Positions 4,353-6,536 of a DNA stretch of 6,536 nucleotides are shown piece by piece; the first letter of the stretch is position 1; every line of letters begins with the position of its first letter. The stretch is from Halovenus sp. Its GTDB lineage: Archaea; Halobacteriota; Halobacteria; Halobacteriales; Haloarculaceae. The position numbers and the translations under genes are program-made. The DNA is taken from assembly GCA_003551945.1 (NCBI GenBank), contig PUNZ01000023.1:1-6536 (forward strand), written 5' to 3'. The notes under the pieces are model-generated. The model was not told where the DNA came from. It was given only the letters and a program-made list of their open reading frames with translations, and ran no database searches.

Positions 4353-6293
4353 TTAATACCCCAAGTAGAATGCCAGGGCTTTGAGCCCGGTGTATGCGGT
4401 AAAAAGTGGTAATGCGATGAATACGAACACAGTAGTCACAAGCCAGTGTGGGATAATGCCGAGGAACGCCCCATTCTCCTCTTCCTCCGGTGGCTCTTCC
4501 GGTGATGGGGGTTCCTCCGTTGGTTCGTCGGTTTCGTTCTCATCGGTGTCTCCGTTTTCCGATTCGTTGGCAGTCTCATCCTCATCGCTTTCGTTCGTTT
4601 CTGTCTCCTCGCCGTCGTCGGTTTCGTCTGTCTCATCTTCCGCCTCGGATTCACTGGACTCGTTTTGTTCCGCTTCATCCGTTGAATCCTCGCTCTCATC
4701 GTCGTCGCTTTCATCGTCCTCAGTTTCATCATCCTCCACATCTGGGACTGCGAGGATGAACGACGAGAACCCATCCGTTGTCGCAGTCAGTTCGTACACC
4801 CCCTCATGTTCATCCTGCACAGTTATCTCGCGCTCGTCCCACCCACCGTCGTCGTGATAGAGCGCGACGTCATCAACCGATGCGTCGGCATCAGCGATGG
4901 CATCTTGAGTGACCGTCAGTGTCACTTCCACTTCATCAAGTATCGATGGAGCAACGGTTGGAGATGCACTAAACCCACCGAGTGCGCTCATCTCCATCTC
5001 ATCGGCAAACGTTGTTGCAACCGCGTCGTCATTTTCGATACCGGTTACTCCAAGTCCGATACTGGTCTCTGTTGTTGGAGTTACGGCAACTGACTCGACC
5101 GTTGTCTCCTGCGTCGTCGTTAGCGGTTCGTCTCCCTCAGGTGCAGTCACCGTCTCCCCTGCAGAGACACCGATGAACTCCACGAGAGTATCCACGCCAT
5201 AGGCTCTGCTCAACCGCTGGACCGCTATCTCGGGTTCATCAGGCCAGTGCTGTGGCCCAACTCGGGGTGAGTTGTCATCGCTCGATACGTCGATGAGTAT
5301 GTCATCAGTGCCGACGTTTCCAGCCGCGTCCGTTGTCTCAAGTGTCACCTCATACACGCCCGGATGGAACGTGTGTGAAACGGATTCGCCTGTTGCCGTC
5401 TCCCCGTCACCGAAGGACCATTCGAACGATTCAGCCGTTGTCTCAGAGCGACTTCCGTCGAATACAACCGTGGTCCCTTCTGATGCAGTGCGATTTACTT
5501 CCGCTATCGCCGTTGGAACGCTTGTGTTAATCTCTAGCGGTGACTCGACATCGAACGCTGCAGTGTTACCTGCCGCATCAGTCGCTTCATGAATAGTAAC
5601 GGTATAGTCACCTTCTTCGAGTTCCACATCGCTTGTATACCGTATATTTGGTCGCTCCTCAAACTCATCAAGGGTTAGCTCCTTTTCAAGTGGCCCGTCG
5701 ATGCTCACTGAAAGGCTCGCAACGGACTGGTCAAACTGATAGCCAAGTGTCGTCTCGTTGGTTGAAATGGATGGAATATTAACGCTTACCAGGGCTGGCG
5801 GAACGGCATCCATACCTGTCACGCTCACTGAGCGCCGCTCGCTCGTATTTAGTGTATTCCCGATGCTGTCAGCAATCTGCGTCGACCGTGCAACGCCGAT
5901 GACGACCTCATCCTCCGCAACCGGCTCGACGAGTTCTAGTTCGATTATTGCCCGCTCATCTGAAGTGTGTACTACGGCCACGCTCTCTACCGAGCCTGCA
6001 CTCAGGAAGAATTCGGACTCGGTCACAGTTTCCGCATCAAGCTCCGCCTCCGTCTCTATCGTTATGTTAATGACTGTCTCTGAGACCCGCTCTGCGTCCG
6101 CAAGCACTGGGGAGGAGATGTTTTCGGAGTGGTTACTCGTATTGTTCGTTTCCTCTGCAACAGCCACTCCACCGAAAGAAAGTCCGATAGCTCCACCGCC
6201 AACAACGAGTAAACAGCATATGCCGAGGATGAGAACCATACCAGTGACTGGTACCGTTCCGGCGTGCGACTCATCGTTAGCCTCCGAACTCAT
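4353..6293 (-). CDS. Secreted surface protein with PKD domain, PGF-pre-PGF-like domain, acidic linker and C-terminal membrane helix
   Basis: A 646-residue cell-surface protein. Residues 20-46 are a hydrophobic signal segment ending AVA-EE, a plausible Sec cleavage site at 46/47. Residues 60-255 hold two beta-rich Ig-like stretches; the second ends in DAAGN (239-243). A PKD domain spans about 260-336, with WSFGDG (292-297) and FHPGVYEVTL (309-318). Residues about 355-517 resemble the PGF-pre-PGF domain of archaeal surface proteins, notably ADASVDDVALYHDDGGW and the closing DGFSSFILAV. Residues 519-607 are an extreme linker with about 51 Asp/Glu, plus Ser/Thr/Asn. A last helix at about 617-637 anchors the C-terminus. 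Thirteen N-x-S/T sites suit N-glycosylation. It is probably an extracellular adhesive or wall-associated glycoprotein with no catalytic motif. The usual C-terminal PGF sorting motif is absent, and the n-region before the signal helix has no Lys or Arg. The start is supported by a strong TATA box about 28 nt upstream. Confidence 0.85.
   Translation of the reverse strand: MSSEANDESHAGTVPVTGMVLILGICCLLVVGGGAIGLSFGGVAVAEETNNTSNHSENISSPVLADAERVSETVINITIETEAELDAETVTESEFFLSAGSVESVAVVHTSDERAIIELELVEPVAEDEVVIGVARSTQIADSIGNTLNTSERRSVSVTGMDAVPPALVSVNIPSISTNETTLGYQFDQSVASLSVSIDGPLEKELTLDEFEERPNIRYTSDVELEEGDYTVTIHEATDAAGNTAAFDVESPLEINTSVPTAIAEVNRTASEGTTVVFDGSRSETTAESFEWSFGDGETATGESVSHTFHPGVYEVTLETTDAAGNVGTDDILIDVSSDDNSPRVGPQHWPDEPEIAVQRLSRAYGVDTLVEFIGVSAGETVTAPEGDEPLTTTQETTVESVAVTPTTETSIGLGVTGIENDDAVATTFADEMEMSALGGFSASPTVAPSILDEVEVTLTVTQDAIADADASVDDVALYHDDGGWDEREITVQDEHEGVYELTATTDGFSSFILAVPDVEDDETEDDESDDDESEDSTDEAEQNESSESEAEDETDETDDGEETETNESDEDETANESENGDTDENETDEPTEEPPSPEEPPEEEENGAFLGIIPHWLVTTVFVFIALPLFTAYTGLKALAFYLGY
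4473..4739 (-). repeat. Low-complexity acidic-linker coding tract
   Basis: This tract encodes residues 519-607 of the surface protein. It is built from reiterated GAT/GAC/GAA/GAG codons mixed with TCC, ACG and AAC, giving repeated short words such as TCATCGTC and TCCTC on the plus strand. No long exact unit is visible, so it is imperfect low complexity rather than a clean tandem array. Such tracts commonly vary in length between strains. Confidence 0.7.
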
Positions 6294-6318
6294 TGGTGGT
6301 ACCTATCCTGTGCATGAA

Positions 6319-6324
6319 TATAAA
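6319..6324 (-). promoter_or_regulatory. Strong TATA box of the surface-protein gene
   Basis: On the minus strand this reads CTTTATATTC with TTTATA at its core, the best match in the window to the haloarchaeal TATA consensus. The core centre is about 28 nt upstream of the ATG at 6293, so the transcript would be leaderless or have a leader of only a few bases. This supports the ATG at 6293 over the internal Met19. Confidence 0.65.
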
Positions 6325-6371
6325 GACAAGCGACAGTTCGCCTTGTGAACGCGGACACAGGGACGGCTCCG

Positions 6372-6398
6372 TTTGTCTCACCAATACGGAGAGACAAA
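6372..6398. promoter_or_regulatory. Inverted repeat between divergent promoters
   Basis: TTTGTCTC (6372-6379) and GAGACAAA (6391-6398) are perfect 8-bp inverted arms separated by 11 nt, with two more inner pairs (CC 6381-6382 with GG 6388-6389). The element lies about 50 nt upstream of the surface-gene TATA box and just ahead of the right-hand gene's promoter, a place suited to a dimeric regulator. It could also form a cruciform or hairpin. The cognate protein is not identifiable. Confidence 0.45.
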
Positions 6399-6415
6399 GA
6401 AAGCTTTTCAACGCC

Positions 6416-6437
6416 CCTGACTGAATGTTTAGTCAGG
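6416..6437. promoter_or_regulatory. Palindromic operator, TetR-type in appearance
   Basis: CCTGACT (6416-6422) and AGTCAGG (6431-6437) are perfect 7-bp arms around GAATGTTT, with two further symmetric pairs inside, giving 18 of 22 symmetric positions. The TGACTGAA-n-TTTAGTCA pattern resembles operators of TetR/AcrR-family repressors. A TATA-like TTTAGT (6428-6433) sits inside it, 26 nt from the ATG at 6456. Alternatively, a TATA-like CTTTTC at 6404-6409 would put the start site in its centre. In both cases a bound repressor would block initiation of the right-hand gene. The regulator family is inferred from the shape of the site only. Confidence 0.55.
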
Positions 6438-6455
6438 AACGACCACTGATATAGC

Positions 6456-6536
6456 ATGTCTTCACAACTCCTTGGCCCCAGCCAGTTTACTGACGCCATT
6501 GGCGACGCTCTCCGAGAGGATGTGGCAACCGCCGAC
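6456..6536 (+). CDS. N-terminal fragment of an unrecognised gene
   Basis: Only 27 codons are visible before the right edge: MSSQLLGPSQFTDAIGDALR then EDVATAD. The frame is open to the end of the window, acidic like its neighbours, and predicted helical (FTDAIGDALREDVATAD). No motif is recognisable. It is preceded by a palindromic operator-like site that overlaps its promoter, with a TATA-like element about 26 nt upstream that fits a leaderless start at this ATG. A gene controlled by a TetR-type repressor, such as an exporter component, an enzyme or the regulator itself, would fit, but the fragment gives no positive evidence for any of these. Confidence 0.6.
   Translation, partial: MSSQLLGPSQFTDAIGDALREDVATAD

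Noticed and set aside
4473..4739. Possible tandem repeat or CRISPR-like array in the TCATCGTC-rich stretch
   Set aside because: The words are irregularly spaced and explained by Asp/Glu/Ser codons within the surface protein; no constant repeat-spacer pattern exists.
4381..4857. Ser/Val-rich plus-strand frame opposite the acidic linker
   Set aside because: It is the mirror of Asp/Glu-rich codons; the PKD and PGF-pre-PGF-like domains prove the minus strand is coding.
6204..6230. Possible lipoprotein signal (cysteines 26-27 in the signal helix)
   Set aside because: The residue before Cys26 is Ile, not Gly/Ala/Ser, and the cysteines lie in the middle of the hydrophobic core, so there is no lipobox.

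Overview
The window looks like a piece of a haloarchaeal chromosome. The predicted proteins are strongly acidic. Several families have a distinctly haloarchaeal form: a DUF7283-like anchored protein, an F420-dependent NADP reductase, an archaeal-type riboflavin reductase, and a glycoprotein-like surface protein with PKD and PGF-pre-PGF-like regions. Many starts have a TATA-like element about 26 nt upstream and almost no leader, as in haloarchaeal leaderless transcripts. GC sampled on a few lines is roughly mid-50s percent, low for the group. That would fit a moderate-GC genus, but I cannot name the species.

Layout. Positions 1-1245 carry three minus-strand genes: the first 33 codons of a probable MutS-family (MutS5-like) protein running off the left edge, a small single-helix DUF7283-like protein, and a six-helix membrane protein of unknown function. 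A divergent promoter region (1246-1353) leads into three plus-strand genes: a geranylgeranyl-reductase-family flavoprotein (1354-2844), NADPH-dependent F420 reductase npdG (2920-3585) and, 5 nt after its stop, the riboflavin/F420 pathway reductase arfC (3591-4250). A short hairpin-rich segment resembling an IS200/IS605-type element end lies in the convergent gap. After it, on the minus strand, is a 646-residue secreted surface protein with signal segment, PKD domain, PGF-pre-PGF-like domain, very acidic linker and C-terminal membrane helix. The right-hand intergenic region (6294-6455) has a strong TATA box for the surface gene and two inverted repeats, one shaped like a TetR-type operator. They precede the first 27 codons of an unrecognised plus-strand gene.

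How the genes may work together. ArfC makes a precursor shared by riboflavin (hence FAD) and coenzyme F420. NpdG exchanges hydride between F420 and NADP. The flavoprotein belongs to a family that saturates isoprenoid chains of archaeal lipids. The trio therefore has a common theme of deazaflavin/flavin redox and could link reductant supply to isoprenoid reduction; this is inference from gene order. I see no CRISPR array, defence system or RNA gene, and nothing I would call a clearly new system. The best leads are the tiny upstream ORF coupled to the flavoprotein start, the altered FAD motif of that flavoprotein, and the paired inverted repeats at the right edge.
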